Below, piece by piece: positions 30,001-38,778 of a DNA stretch of 55,063 bases (its first letter is position 1; every line of letters begins with the position of its first letter). The notes under the pieces are model-generated. The model saw only the letters and a program-made list of their open reading frames with translations, did no database searches and was not told the origin of the DNA. Both the position numbers and the translations under genes were made by a program. The stretch is from Chlorobiaceae bacterium (GTDB taxonomy: Bacteria > Bacteroidota > Chlorobiia > Chlorobiales > Chlorobiaceae), in contig JABDHL010000077.1 in assembly GCA_012972825.1 (NCBI GenBank), positions 1 to 55,063 of the forward strand. Direction: 5' to 3'.

Positions 30001-30889
30001 CATCAGCGGCATTTTCAGAGATCTGCTCTCCCTGCAAGTGCGACTTCTTGACAAGGCGGCCCGCATGGCTGCTGCTGCCGATGAACCCGAAAAGATGAAT
30101 TTTGTTCGAAAGCATGTTCAGAAAGAGATGCTCGAGAGAAACTGCACCTTCGATGAGGCATCGAACAGGGTCTATTCCAATGCACCCGGCAGCTATGGCG
30201 CAAACGTTAACCATCTGGTTGAAAGCAGTACCTGGGAAGAGGATAACCAGCTTGCCGAAGCTTTTGTCAGCCGCAAAAGCTTTGCTGTCACATCAGCCGG
30301 TCAGTGGGCGGAGTGCCCCGATGCGCTTCGTTCCGCACTGAAGCATGTGACCCTGACATTCCAGAATATCGACAGCTTTGAAATCGGTATTTCTGATATT
30401 GATCATTATTATGAGTATCTTGGCGGAGTTTCAAAAACCGTTGAGCACCTCAGTAAAACGAAACCCAAAGTGATGGTTGGCGATATCGATGGCGCAGGAA
30501 CAAAACAGCGGATCTGTTCACTTGAAAAGATGGTCTCGCTTGAGGCACGCACTAAACTGCTCAATCCGAAATGGTATGAAGCTATGCTTGAGCACGGCTA
30601 TGAGGGGGTCAGGGAGATCGAGTCCCATCTCAGCAACACCTATGGATGGAGCGCCACAGCCTCGGCAGTTAAAAAGTGGACCTACGATCAATTCAACGAA
30701 ACTTTTCTGCAGGACAAAGCCATGCTGGATCGACTTGTTGCCCTTAACCCGCATGCAACCATGTCGATGACCAGAAGGTTGCTCGAAGCGCACTCTCGAG
30801 GCTTCTGGGAAGCAGAGGAGAACATCATTGAAGAACTGCAGGAACTCTATGCTGATCTTGAAACCAGAATTGAAGGGGTTCACCATTAA
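27059..30889 (+). CDS. bchH: Magnesium chelatase subunit H
   Basis: Second CobN/BchH-family protein of the locus, 1276 residues, paralogous over its full length to the protein at 22572-26375. Matching segments: [84 protein letters not shown], and [15 protein letters not shown]. It is followed after 58 bases by bchM and then bchE, an order of successive pathway steps that I recall for the canonical bchH of C. tepidum, hence the symbol. The N-terminal region (residues 95-130) carries a Lys-rich insert relative to the BchS-type copy. A leader hairpin lies just upstream. Confidence 0.88.
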   Translation: MHFVFLTMEATNNSVLKAAAGELNRKFHSGLEVSVFSLGLHNSNKLWETLENTLPNADIVFGSMLFSEEIVRPLEKLLDALTCPICIITSNPALITKTRLGKFSLRKPKKEEPKASNIFKQWASKLMPRQNHGESQRQLTLVRNVSKIMKHLPGKARDIHTFISAHQFWLNGSQENMERFLSLLVDRYVPGWKGKLPQEDPLFYPDAAICHPDAPEAFFSTPSFLDWHHKNKSNLDTGLVVILAMRSTVLSKNMAHLDYLLHSFESKGIKCCIAYSSGLDFRPVLDRFFNSEIPGSLRPALLINATGFSLVGGPAENKAPEAIVVLKKLDVPCLNLIPLSFQPIEQWRKSNLGLTPLQTALSVAVTELDGSIEPQIYAGTETGSERTIPLESEVKIIAERVQRFLRLQDTPTDNKKIAIILFNFPPNLGNAGTAAYLNVFESLHRLLLEMKAAGYRVDVPESTEVLKDRLIEGNRLVYGTDGNVEGHLPVDEYRRLFPAYEDIEPFWGDAPGEILNDRTRFHILGCSFGNIFIGQQPSFGYERDPMRLLMAKDAAPNHSFAAFYTWIEHSFNADAVLHFGTHGALEFMPGKQVGLSSLCWPKKLIGALPNFYCYCVNNPSEGAIAKRRGFATLISYLSPPLEHAGLYKGLRKLKDLISSYRSNPSEGLLDEIKELSVALEIDDGQNNSPAEEYITILNSELYLIEERMIPLGLHIMGEAPSPDSVGDHLALLAGHSRPELDGKSLPELICIHLNYNYLHLLDEIGYNREAQQRWQQVSAISREAVKRFTGHLDTGKTLEISMPRLLEGTLAVRISEADNYLHREVGVKPGDLQRFWHFMNIVLINLAENHELKAVLHALEGKFISPSPGNDLVRNPDIVPTGRNIHSLDPYTIPSTFAQKAGKRSAEELLLQYSKESGDLPESIALILWGTDNLKSDGEGVAQALALMGAIVKTDELGKIGDVELIPLTELGRPRIDVVMTISGIFRDLLSLQVRLLDKAARMAAAADEPEKMNFVRKHVQKEMLERNCTFDEASNRVYSNAPGSYGANVNHLVESSTWEEDNQLAEAFVSRKSFAVTSAGQWAECPDALRSALKHVTLTFQNIDSFEIGISDIDHYYEYLGGVSKTVEHLSKTKPKVMVGDIDGAGTKQRICSLEKMVSLEARTKLLNPKWYEAMLEHGYEGVREIESHLSNTYGWSATASAVKKWTYDQFNETFLQDKAMLDRLVALNPHATMSMTRRLLEAHSRGFWEAEENIIEELQELYADLETRIEGVHH

Positions 30890-30906
30890 AGCACATGTAA
30901 CGCCAA

Positions 30907-30953
30907 TTTTTATACCATCAGCCACGTAACCGACAAAATTTTATACCATGAGC
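30907..30953 (+). repeat. Direct repeat spanning the bchM start
   Basis: TTTTTATACCATCAGC (30907-30922) and ATTTTATACCATGAGC (30938-30953) match at 14 of 16 positions; both are preceded by GTAAC. The second copy contains the bchM start codon. This looks like an old short tandem duplication in the bchH-bchM gap. Confidence 0.7.
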
Positions 30954-31646
30954 AGCTCCTCTTTCAATGCAGAAGAACACAAAAAAATGCTCCGCTCGTA
31001 TTTCAACGGCCAAGGCTTTCAGCGATGGGCATCAATATACGGGGATGATAAACTCTCTTCGGTGCGCAATACTGTCCGTCAAGGCCATGCAGTCATGATG
31101 GACAAGGCATTCGACTGGCTGCAGCAGCTTGAGCTCCCGAAAAATGCAACTGTGCTTGATGCCGGATGCGGAACAGGTCTGTTCAGTATTCGTCTTGCTA
31201 AAGCAGGCTATAAGGTAAAATCGGTCGATATCGCTTCACAAATGGTGGAAAAAGCGAAAACTGAAGCCATTAAGCAGGGCGTTCAGAAAAAAATTGAATT
31301 TGAAGTAAATACCATTGAATCGGTCAGCGGCGCTTATGATGCCGTCGTCTGCTTTGATGTACTGATTCATTACCCGGCGGAAGGATTTGCCCAGGCATTC
31401 CGCAACTTGAGCAGCTTGACAAAAGGTTCAGTTATTTTCACTTATGCTCCTTACAATAAAATACTTGCTTTCCAGCACTGGATTGGCGGTTATTTTCCGA
31501 AAAAGGAGCGACGTACAACCATCCAGATGATTCGCGACGAGGAAATGCAGAAAGCTATGGCCACTGCTGGAATGAAAGTGAAAAATCGCGAAAAAATCAG
31601 TTGGGGATTTTATCATACCATGCTTATGAACGCATCTCACAAGTGA
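30948..31646 (+). CDS. bchM: Magnesium protoporphyrin IX methyltransferase
   Basis: SAM-dependent enzyme that methylates the C13 propionate of Mg-protoporphyrin IX, the product of the chelatase encoded just upstream. 232 residues. Class I methyltransferase motif I is [16 protein letters not shown] (about residues 64-79), motif [13 protein letters not shown], motif [14 protein letters not shown]. The N-terminal [17 protein letters not shown] segment is typical of BchM/ChlM. bchE follows 143 bases later. The start ATG lies in a short duplicated sequence. Confidence 0.94.
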   Translation: MSSSSFNAEEHKKMLRSYFNGQGFQRWASIYGDDKLSSVRNTVRQGHAVMMDKAFDWLQQLELPKNATVLDAGCGTGLFSIRLAKAGYKVKSVDIASQMVEKAKTEAIKQGVQKKIEFEVNTIESVSGAYDAVVCFDVLIHYPAEGFAQAFRNLSSLTKGSVIFTYAPYNKILAFQHWIGGYFPKKERRTTIQMIRDEEMQKAMATAGMKVKNREKISWGFYHTMLMNASHK

Positions 31647-31789
31647 CGATGTTATGGTGAAAACCGTATGAATATTTTATAAAAAAGTTGTAGATTAATA
31701 ATTCAGGGATTTTTACAAGCCTAATCAAGGTTATTTTGGTACGTACTGTAATCCCTTTTTTGAAAAACATATCTGGAGGGTAGAGACCG

Positions 31790-33430
31790 ATGAAAATACT
31801 GATGGTTCAGCCAAATTATCATTCAGGCGGAGCTGAAATTGCCGGTAACTGGACGCCAAGCTGGGTAGCATATATAGGTGGCGCTCTGAAACAGGCAGGG
31901 TACGATCAGGTGCGATTTGTTGACGCCATGGCCGATTACCTTACTGACGATCAGATTGAGGAGATCATCCGCAAAAACAAGCCGGATGTGGTGATGACCA
32001 CCAACATCACACCCTCTATCTTCAAGGCACAGGATATTATGAAACTCGCTAAAAAAGTGAATCCGAATATCCGGACACTTATGGGCGGTATTCATTCAAC
32101 CTTCATGTACCCTCAGGTACTGAGCGAAGCGCCGGAAACCGATTACATTGTCCGCGGTGAAGGTGAAGAGGTTACTGTTAACCTTATCAGAGAAATTGAC
32201 GCGGGTACTGATCGAAGGAACCGTGCAGACATAACGGGTATCGCTTATATCGATGACGACGGCAAGGTGTTCGCCACCGCCGCACATCCTGTCATTGAAG
32301 ACCTTGATACACTTACTCCCGACTGGAGCCTTTATGACTGGGATAAATACATTTACACTCCTCTCAACTGCCGCCTTGCTGTTCCTAACTTTGCCAGAGG
32401 ATGTCCCTTTACCTGTACATTCTGTTCACAGTGGCAGTTCTGGCGCCGCTACCGTGCACGCAGCCCAAAGACTTTCGTCGATGAGATAGAGGTGCTGGTG
32501 AAAAAGTACAAGGTCGGCTTTTTCATTCTTGCTGACGAAGAACCGACAATCAACAAACAGAAATTCGTTTCCCTATGTCAGGAGCTCATCGACCGCAAGC
32601 TTGACGTTACCTGGGGCATTAATACCCGCGTAACCGATATCATGCGCGACGCAGACCTTCTGCCGTTCTTCCGTAAAGCAGGCTTGGTACACGTCTCGCT
32701 CGGAACTGAAGCAGCCAGCCAGATGAACCTCAACCGATTCCGTAAAGAGACAACCATTGAAGAAAACAAGCTTGCCATCAAGCTATTGCAGAAAAACGGT
32801 ATTGTAGCAGAAGCCCAGTTTGTTATGGGACTCGAACACGAAACCCCTGAAACTATCGAGGAAACCTACCAGCTCTGTAAAGACTGGGATCCGGATATGG
32901 CCAACTGGACCATTTACACCCCATGGCCTTTTTCGGATCTCTTCAAAGAGCTTGGCGACAGGGTAGAGGTCCGCGACTACTCCCGCTACAACTTTGTGAC
33001 ACCGATTATCAAGCCCGACAACATGGAGCGCGAAGATGTGCTGAAACTGGTTTTGAAATCATACGCCCGTTTCTACGCACGCAAGACCTTCTTCAGCTAT
33101 CCATGGATCAGGGATCCCTATGTCCGCAAGTATATGCTGGGCTGTCTGAAGGCTTTTGCCCAGACCACCATTACCAAGCGCTTCTATGATATTGATCGTG
33201 TCAAGACCAAAAATAACAAGATCGAGATCGACCTTGGTTTCGACAAGTCCAGGATTCTGACCCAGAACGAGGTGAAGAACCTCAAGGAGCTGCGTCCGGA
33301 AATGGTTGCCGACATGAGCTTCGGTCTTAAAGAGGCCGGTTACCAGCGTGAGCACGATGAGCACAACTGGGACGAGTTCGACGAGACAACTATCAAGGAT
33401 CGTACCTCATCAACAGTTCGAAACTGCTGA
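31790..33430 (+). CDS. bchE: Anaerobic Mg-protoporphyrin IX monomethyl ester cyclase (radical SAM/B12)
   Basis: Forms the isocyclic ring E of bacteriochlorophyll without oxygen, using water-derived oxygen, a [4Fe-4S]-SAM centre and cobalamin. 546 residues. Residues 1-135 form a B12-binding-type Rossmann domain (VQPNYHSGGAEIAGNW, LMGGIHSTF); the radical SAM cluster ligands are C205, C209 and C212 in GCPFTCTFCSQWQFWRR. A C-terminal region (about 400-546) is specific to BchE. A good ribosome binding site (GGAGGG) precedes the ATG. It ends the bchH-bchM-bchE series; its terminator lies inside the end of the convergent DUF2239 gene. Confidence 0.96.
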   Translation: MKILMVQPNYHSGGAEIAGNWTPSWVAYIGGALKQAGYDQVRFVDAMADYLTDDQIEEIIRKNKPDVVMTTNITPSIFKAQDIMKLAKKVNPNIRTLMGGIHSTFMYPQVLSEAPETDYIVRGEGEEVTVNLIREIDAGTDRRNRADITGIAYIDDDGKVFATAAHPVIEDLDTLTPDWSLYDWDKYIYTPLNCRLAVPNFARGCPFTCTFCSQWQFWRRYRARSPKTFVDEIEVLVKKYKVGFFILADEEPTINKQKFVSLCQELIDRKLDVTWGINTRVTDIMRDADLLPFFRKAGLVHVSLGTEAASQMNLNRFRKETTIEENKLAIKLLQKNGIVAEAQFVMGLEHETPETIEETYQLCKDWDPDMANWTIYTPWPFSDLFKELGDRVEVRDYSRYNFVTPIIKPDNMEREDVLKLVLKSYARFYARKTFFSYPWIRDPYVRKYMLGCLKAFAQTTITKRFYDIDRVKTKNNKIEIDLGFDKSRILTQNEVKNLKELRPEMVADMSFGLKEAGYQREHDEHNWDEFDETTIKDRTSSTVRNC

Positions 33431-33444
33431 TAACACTTGTTCAA

Positions 33445-34068
33445 TCATTCAACAAAATGCCCTTCAACAACGGAGGGCTTTTTGTTGAATATACTTCCAG
33501 AAAGTTGCTGAACATGCTTCCTGATGTCGTCCGGCCATGTGGTTACGATTTCATTGAACTTTTCAGAAGTTACAGCGAACAAGGCTCTTGCTGCCTCCTC
33601 AAATCCCGGCAGATCACCAGCCATGGCCGACATGAATCTGTAGACAGCCTCTTGTGCTGTACGCAACTGATCCCGATCGCTGTTCATGCGCCTAGCTTCC
33701 TCAACCAGTTTACGAAGAGCCACAGATGCGCCTCCAGGTTGACTATTAAGCCATTCCCAATGCCTTGGCAGTAAGGTGACCTCCCGAGGAATAACCCCCA
33801 GCTTCGGGCGTCCCGGCCCTCGATAAATTGTTTCCTGATTGTTTTCAAGTGCTGTGGAATTTCCCAAACTCTTCAGAACATCTTCCTTCGTTCCACGAAA
33901 ATCCACTTCAACAAGATCACTGCTGATACCGTCAAATATTAATACCGAGAGCGCTTCACCAATATCAATTTTCTCTTTAACCTTTATGATAACCTCTACC
34001 AGCCCTCCTTCAGCAATACAGCGACTGCCATCAAATGCTGTGAAATATTGAATATTTTGTCTGTTCAT
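33445..34068 (-). CDS. DUF2239 family protein
   Basis: 207 residues. The family hallmark GRPKLGVIPREVTLLPRHW (about residues 86-104) followed by EWLNSQPGGASVALRKLVEEARR is clear; this part looks like a DNA-binding-type helical segment, but no function is established. The C-terminal half is helical. It is convergent with bchE with only 14 bases between the stop codons, and its last codons contain the bchE terminator hairpin. The next gene upstream on the same strand is a DUF4438 gene 103 bases away. Confidence 0.85.
   Translation of the reverse strand: MNRQNIQYFTAFDGSRCIAEGGLVEVIIKVKEKIDIGEALSVLIFDGISSDLVEVDFRGTKEDVLKSLGNSTALENNQETIYRGPGRPKLGVIPREVTLLPRHWEWLNSQPGGASVALRKLVEEARRMNSDRDQLRTAQEAVYRFMSAMAGDLPGFEEAARALFAVTSEKFNEIVTTWPDDIRKHVQQLSGSIFNKKPSVVEGHFVE
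33459..33484 (+). terminator. bchE terminator inside the DUF2239 coding sequence
   Basis: On the plus strand GCCCT (33459-33463) pairs with AGGGC (33474-33478) and is followed by TTTTTT, 28 bases after the bchE stop. The same bases encode residues near the C terminus of the convergent DUF2239 protein. Confidence 0.65.
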
Positions 34069-34171
34069 TATCTGTTAAGTTATGAATAATATTATCCGGA
34101 TAAAATACAGATAAATATCTCATGACAGAATAAAATATCAACCTTATTGACAGATTGAGACTTTTCTTCGT

Positions 34172-35077
34172 CTATACACTTTTTTTATTCCCTTTCAATA
34201 CCGTTCCGATACCAAGACGGTCTGCAATATTTGCTTCAGGATCGATTACCGGTCTGATAAGTGACGATGCGCAGGTCATGAGCGTGGTGACGCCAGGCCC
34301 GTGACCTGCTTCCATACAGTCGCTGTGTACAATTATACCGATACTGACGGCTCCTTTGCGATACGCTCTTCCATAACGGTTATCATGATCCAGAAGTGCT
34401 ACAAAATCACCGAAACGGATTTTGTCGATGCCGTACTCTTTTACCGTTTCAGCATCGCTGGTCATGATATCGTAATCCCCTTTTGCCACATGAGCCGAAC
34501 CGATTCCTGATCCCATACAGACTGCTGGAACAACCGTTGTAACCGGCACTTCGAGCACTCCATCTTCATGTTCCCGAATATTCATGGCCTTAAGCAGATC
34601 GGGATCGAGATTGAACAGAATAATATCAGGATAGTCCGTAAGCTTCAGCCCCTGGCCTTTCCCCCTGATGATAATGGTATCGCTGTAAAGCAGCTTTTCC
34701 TTGACATCGCGCACAAAATCCACGATGACATGTTCCGATCCGCCATGATGACCGAGTACACGTCCTTCTGCTCCTTTTGCTTCACCGGTCGCGACTGTGG
34801 CAAGGTTACCTGCACAAGAATAGATCTGCAAGCCGACATTTGGATGCTCGAATGGTTTATTGGTATCGGCAGTGCAGCTCACACCTGGCTCTATATGATC
34901 ACCTTGCCAGCCAAAAGCCGGATCTCCTACCTGCACATTCAGGGTAATGCCTCCAATTGAAGGGAGAAGAAAGGGAGTCCCATGGTGGTCAACTTCCCAG
35001 TTTCCTCTTGTTCTCGGTTGTCCAGGCTGGCACTGGAGTAAAAATTCTACAAGATAGGGTTCGTTTGTGTTAAGCAT
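34172..35077 (-). CDS. DUF4438 domain-containing protein
   Basis: 301 residues, the whole chain belonging to the DUF4438 family of beta-rich proteins of unknown function. Conserved stretches: [63 protein letters not shown] and [17 protein letters not shown], which are rich in His, Asp and Gly and could bind a metal or catalyse hydrolysis; that is inference. No signal peptide. It lies between the DUF2239 gene and a Cys-motif protein (35-base gap), all on minus. Confidence 0.85.
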   Translation of the reverse strand: MLNTNEPYLVEFLLQCQPGQPRTRGNWEVDHHGTPFLLPSIGGITLNVQVGDPAFGWQGDHIEPGVSCTADTNKPFEHPNVGLQIYSCAGNLATVATGEAKGAEGRVLGHHGGSEHVIVDFVRDVKEKLLYSDTIIIRGKGQGLKLTDYPDIILFNLDPDLLKAMNIREHEDGVLEVPVTTVVPAVCMGSGIGSAHVAKGDYDIMTSDAETVKEYGIDKIRFGDFVALLDHDNRYGRAYRKGAVSIGIIVHSDCMEAGHGPGVTTLMTCASSLIRPVIDPEANIADRLGIGTVLKGNKKSV

Positions 35078-35112
35078 AAATTATTTGTGATGAAATGGTT
35101 GTCTGTATAATT

Positions 35113-35850
35113 CTATGAATCAAAGCCGGGACGTATAAAGGCCCTGGCAGCAGGAAAAACAACTTCAAGTGAACGGCGCAGACGATCAAGATGAACAAGA
35201 ATAGAAAGTGTTTTATCTTCATATGCAGGATACTCGGCATAAAGTACGCTCCATGAAGCAAGAGAGCGATCAATAGCTATGAGGGTAACTTTAGCGGTAC
35301 CGCTGGCATCACTTTCCGCATCGTTATGAACTGTAGCAGGTTCGTTCAGACGACCTTCGACTGCACGGACAATTTTCGGATAGATAAAATACTGATAATG
35401 TCTGATGACCTGGAAATGCTCATCAAGAAAGAGATGGTGATTGGTTAACAGTGACTCCTCCTCAGATTCGAAAAAGTCGTCAAAAGCTGCAAACCAATCG
35501 TTAACCATACCGGAATAGACAAGAGCTGCACTTGCACAAGAATGTTCGCGGGCGTTCCGATGGAAACTCTCGTACAGTTCTGAAGATGCGGTTTCCCTGT
35601 CAAGATCTTCAGGTTCGATACCTTCCTGTGCTGCAATATCCCTGATAAGACGCATTGCTTGCACAAGAGCTTCACCCATATCCTCCCAAAACCGTGTATT
35701 CAAAGCATCAAAATCCTGCAAGGCATCACTACTCTGTGTTTCTTCAGATTCAATCTGAAACTGAAGGCAACGAGAAGTATAGGTGCAGCGCTCGCACCAG
35801 CGGTCACAATAGTTAAAGATGCCAGGAATCAAGTCAGTTTCAGTGCCCAT
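35113..35850 (-). CDS. Uncharacterised protein with N-terminal four-Cys motif
   Basis: 245 residues, not recognised. The N terminus carries C15, C19, C22 and C28 (CX3CX2CX5C, in YCDRWCERCTYTSRC), which could hold a zinc ion or an iron-sulfur cluster. The rest is mostly helical and acidic (QSSDALQDFDALNTRFWEDM; DLDRETASSELYESFHRNAREHS), with no signal peptide or membrane segment. It sits 35 bases upstream of the DUF4438 gene and 36 bases downstream of arfB on the same strand, so it may be co-transcribed with both. Confidence 0.75.
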   Translation of the reverse strand: MGTETDLIPGIFNYCDRWCERCTYTSRCLQFQIESEETQSSDALQDFDALNTRFWEDMGEALVQAMRLIRDIAAQEGIEPEDLDRETASSELYESFHRNAREHSCASAALVYSGMVNDWFAAFDDFFESEEESLLTNHHLFLDEHFQVIRHYQYFIYPKIVRAVEGRLNEPATVHNDAESDASGTAKVTLIAIDRSLASWSVLYAEYPAYEDKTLSILVHLDRLRRSLEVVFPAARAFIRPGFDS

Positions 35851-35886
35851 TGATTGTTCACTTAAGTTTTCCTTACCATTCCTCCA

Positions 35887-36309
35887 CTACCACTCGATGC
35901 GACCTCTCAGCGACTTGACAGCTGAGCGCTTCTCTTTTGTTTCAAGTCGTTTAACTTTTGAACTGATGGTTGGTTTTGTCCTCCTGCGTTTTTTTGGAAC
36001 ATCGTTCACGCTTCCCAGAATTACCTGAAGCCTGTTAACAGCATCTTCTCGATTTTTCTCTCTTGAACGAAAACGCTGTGCTTTAATGATAAGAACTCCT
36101 TCTCTTGAAAGACGCTTATCCCTCATTCTGAGCAGAGGTTCCTTTATCTCATCCGGAAGAGAAGAAGCTCTGATATCAAAACGCAGATGAACCGCAGTCT
36201 CAACCTTGTTGACATTCTGTCCGCCTGCTCCTTGCGAACGCATTGCATGCAGCTCGATTTCGGACACGGGAACGGTAACCATCTGCTTTTTTTTCTTAAC
36301 ATCAGTCAT
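35887..36309 (-). CDS. arfB: Peptidyl-tRNA hydrolase ArfB (alternative ribosome rescue)
   Basis: Releases peptides from ribosomes stalled on mRNAs lacking a stop codon. 140 residues with the RF-type catalytic GGQ motif at residues 29-31 (RSQGAGGQNVNKVETAV) and a C-terminal basic tail (PKKRRRTKPTISSKVKR, then RSAVKSLRGR) that enters the mRNA channel. The short length and the tail distinguish it from RF1/RF2 and PrfH. The HAD hydrolase gene upstream ends 12 bases before its start, suggesting one operon. Confidence 0.94.
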   Translation of the reverse strand: MTDVKKKKQMVTVPVSEIELHAMRSQGAGGQNVNKVETAVHLRFDIRASSLPDEIKEPLLRMRDKRLSREGVLIIKAQRFRSREKNREDAVNRLQVILGSVNDVPKKRRRTKPTISSKVKRLETKEKRSAVKSLRGRIEW

Positions 36310-36321
36310 TGCATCTGATTA

Positions 36322-36924
36322 TCATGGTTTTGACTGTAAAGCATCAAGTGCAGTGATTGTTTCTGGCCATGTTTCAAATCTGATGCTTTTTATCCCCACC
36401 GCGGCAGCCGAATTGCAGTTTTCAGGCAGGTCATCAATCAGCACAAACTCATGTGCTGGCAATCCTGAATCATGAAGAAGATATTCGAATGCTTCAGGTG
36501 AGCTTTTCAGAAACCCGTGCTGATAAGAAAGATAGTAACGTTCCCGCTCCCTTAAAAAAGAATAATGGTTCAAGAGAAAAGCAAAATGCAATGGATCGGT
36601 ATCGCTCATTATCCAGATCCGATATTCTCTGCTGAGAGTTTCCACGGCCTCCTCTGCACCTTCCAACGGGGAAAACACATCCTGCCACAGTTCCCTTATT
36701 TTACCATGGCTCATATTTCCGGTCAAAGAATCTCGGTCAATCATGCAGAGAAAGTCAAGTGGTGCAATAATACCTTGATCAAACTTGGTTTTCAGCTCTC
36801 CTTCACAATATTTTCTGGACACCGCCTGCAGGTCTGAAACCCCATCGGGCACTACTCCTCTGCAGAATCTTAAAAAATCTACCGATGCAATCACGTTTCC
36901 GATATCAAGTAAAATAATGCTCAT
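36322..36924 (-). CDS. HAD-superfamily hydrolase
   Basis: Phosphatase-type HAD protein. I choose the ATG giving MSIILLDIGNVIASVD (200 residues) because the nucleophile motif LLDIGNVI normally lies within the first 15 residues; the frame stays open 25 codons upstream. Motif II strand IWIMSDTD, the motif III lysine near FLKSSPEAFEYLL and the motif IV acidic pair VLIDDLPENC are all present, with a helical cap between residues about 15 and 85. This DxGNV variant resembles YihX-like sugar phosphatases. Substrate unknown. It is followed at 12 bases by arfB. Confidence 0.88.
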   Translation of the reverse strand: MSIILLDIGNVIASVDFLRFCRGVVPDGVSDLQAVSRKYCEGELKTKFDQGIIAPLDFLCMIDRDSLTGNMSHGKIRELWQDVFSPLEGAEEAVETLSREYRIWIMSDTDPLHFAFLLNHYSFLRERERYYLSYQHGFLKSSPEAFEYLLHDSGLPAHEFVLIDDLPENCNSAAAVGIKSIRFETWPETITALDALQSKP

Positions 36925-37270
36925 GCTCTTTATTTCGTCTGTTCTTATGATGTTGGTCACTACAATATTCCCTCTTGTCGGAGAAACAGAAAACTTCAAT
37001 ACTCTGTATCACAACAATAAGCCCTTTTGTAAAGCCGATGTCGAAGATACAACCTTGTTGCCGCAAATCGCAGAAACGCAAAGGGCGCATAGTTATGCGC
37101 CCTTTGCGTTTCTGCCATAGTTGAAACTGTTCGGCTTCTCATGAAAAAGCTTTGTGCGGTTAATCATAACAACCACATTCATAATAATACGATAGTGCTG
37201 AAAACTAATCCGCAGGCAAAGCCGCTCGGACTAAACGGCATGAAGAACCGTTCTATGGTTCGAAAATCAT
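36925..37270. other. Gap between the HAD and cold-shock genes
   Basis: 346 bases without a credible gene. It contains the 21-bp perfect hairpin at 37070-37115 and otherwise AT-rich sequence that should hold the promoter of the HAD-arfB group and the 3' end of the csp message. Confidence 0.6.
37070..37115. repeat. Perfect 21-bp inverted repeat with 4-base loop
   Basis: The arm at 37070-37090 (starting GCAGAAACGCAAAGGG) is exactly complementary to 37095-37115, with loop AGTT. It lies between the csp gene (ends 37271, minus) and the HAD gene. Neither side has a U-run, so it is not a typical terminator, though it would end or stabilise the csp mRNA. Confidence 0.9.
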
Positions 37271-37480
37271 TTAGAGAGGAGTTACATCTTCAGCCTGTAG
37301 CCCTTTCGCTCCCTGGGTTACTTCCATCAAGACTTTCTGGCCTTCAACAAGAGTTTTGCGACCAGTGCCATTGATAGCACTGTGATGCACAAAAACATCT
37401 TTGCCGCCTTTCTGCTCGATAAAGCCGTAACCTTTTTCTTCGTTGAACCATTTAACAGTTCCTTCAACCTGATTACCCAT
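37271..37480 (-). CDS. Cold-shock family protein
   Basis: 69-residue single CSD (OB-fold) nucleic-acid chaperone. The RNP1 motif KGYGFI (about 16-21) and RNP2 motif DVFVHHSAI (about 28-36) are intact, with VKWFNEEKG at the N terminus. It may be cold-induced or constitutive; the 227-base upstream gap (37481-37707), AT-rich and followed by a separate gene, is long enough for the extended 5' leader typical of csp mRNAs, but I cannot confirm one. Confidence 0.96.
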   Translation of the reverse strand: MGNQVEGTVKWFNEEKGYGFIEQKGGKDVFVHHSAINGTGRKTLVEGQKVLMEVTQGAKGLQAEDVTPL

Positions 37481-37707
37481 ATCTACCTCTTTTTATTTTT
37501 GCCATTAAAATTTGGCGTTACAATGAACGAACCTCGACATGAGGCGTTCAAAAACGAATTTATTTTTCGTAAAATGAATTTACTCACTTTAAGCTAATTC
37601 AAAAAGGAAGTTGAGCAGTTTACACTACTTTTTTATTTTTGGCAAAAAAAAGCAGTTGGCCCTTTTTAAGAGCTCTCAGCTGTCATAAACCCGATGGGAA
37701 ACACTTA

Positions 37708-38658
37708 CTACCTTATTGCCCAGAGCTTGATCTTGCGATCATCACTTCCACTCGCAATTATTTTGCCGTCAGGAGAGATATCAACCGATTGCACTTCGAG
37801 CACATGACCTCGATAAGAATGCAGCTGTTTACCTGACTTTACATCCCAAAGTCGAACCGATTCATCGTTTGCTGCACTGGCAACCTTGGTGCCATCAGGA
37901 CTGAAACAGACACTGCGCACAGCATCGTCATGACCCTCAAAGACGGTGATAATTTCGCCACTTCCCGCATTGAGAATCTTGACCTTGGAATCACGTCCGC
38001 AGAAAGCTATAAGCTTATCATCCGGACTATAAACCAATGCATGAGAAAGTCTGTCATTTGTACTGAAGTTAGCAATATTTTTTCCGGTTTCTGCATCCCA
38101 GATTTTTATGATTGGTTCTTCTCCGCAACTGGCGATTTTTTTTCCATCATGGCTGTATGCAAGACATTCTATATATGATTTATGGCCGAGAAACCGTGAC
38201 TGTTCTTTTCCTGTTTCCACATCCCATAACCTGATTGTTGTATCGCGTGAACAGCTCGCGACAATTTTGCTGTCCGGACTGAAGGCAACCATGCGTACGG
38301 CAGTATCATGACCTTTGCAGACATGCAGACACTGTCCGGTAGAAGCATCCCAGATTCTTACTGTGCTGTCAGTGCTGCCACTGGCAAGCCGTCTGCCATC
38401 GCGGCTGATATCGACGCACTCAACCCAGGTGTCGTGCCCTTTCAAGGTAAGCAGCTGTCTGCCGGATTCAACATCCCACAGCATAACCTGTTCATCAAAA
38501 CTTCCGCTGACAAGTTTTTTCCCATCGGCACTGAATTTAACACCTAACACCCTGTCGAGATGACCTTCCATCGTTTTTATCAGATTCACATCTTCAATAA
38601 CCTTTGGAAGCTTCAACTCAACTTCCTTTTTTCCGAATATGTTCGATAAGAAACCCAT
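37708..38658 (-). CDS. WD40-repeat protein (seven-bladed propeller)
   Basis: 316 residues made almost wholly of seven WD40 repeats, each about 42 residues, with recurrent GHxxxVxxVxFSxDGKKLxSGSxDxxVxLWD patterns (for example MEGHLDRVLGVKFSADG and KGHDTWVECVDISRDG). The short N terminus (MGFLSNIFGKKEVELKLP) has no signal peptide. The uniform repeats give one closed propeller that should act as a cytosolic protein-interaction platform. It is isolated between csp and the cruC-like gene; partner unknown. Repeat similarity is high enough to suggest recent internal duplication. Confidence 0.92.
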   Translation of the reverse strand: MGFLSNIFGKKEVELKLPKVIEDVNLIKTMEGHLDRVLGVKFSADGKKLVSGSFDEQVMLWDVESGRQLLTLKGHDTWVECVDISRDGRRLASGSTDSTVRIWDASTGQCLHVCKGHDTAVRMVAFSPDSKIVASCSRDTTIRLWDVETGKEQSRFLGHKSYIECLAYSHDGKKIASCGEEPIIKIWDAETGKNIANFSTNDRLSHALVYSPDDKLIAFCGRDSKVKILNAGSGEIITVFEGHDDAVRSVCFSPDGTKVASAANDESVRLWDVKSGKQLHSYRGHVLEVQSVDISPDGKIIASGSDDRKIKLWAIR

Positions 38659-38778
38659 AAGAATAGTCTTGTTTGAATTGATACACTTTTAGCCGATTCA
38701 GATCACCCTGGTTGAATGTGCTGATTTTAATCGTGCAATTTAAAAAAAAATATCACCTTCCCCGAATTCTCCCCGCTG

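Noticed and set aside
36785..37374. Plus-strand ORFs around the HAD/csp gap
   Set aside because: They overlap the start of the HAD gene, the long hairpin or csp on the other strand and have no domain.
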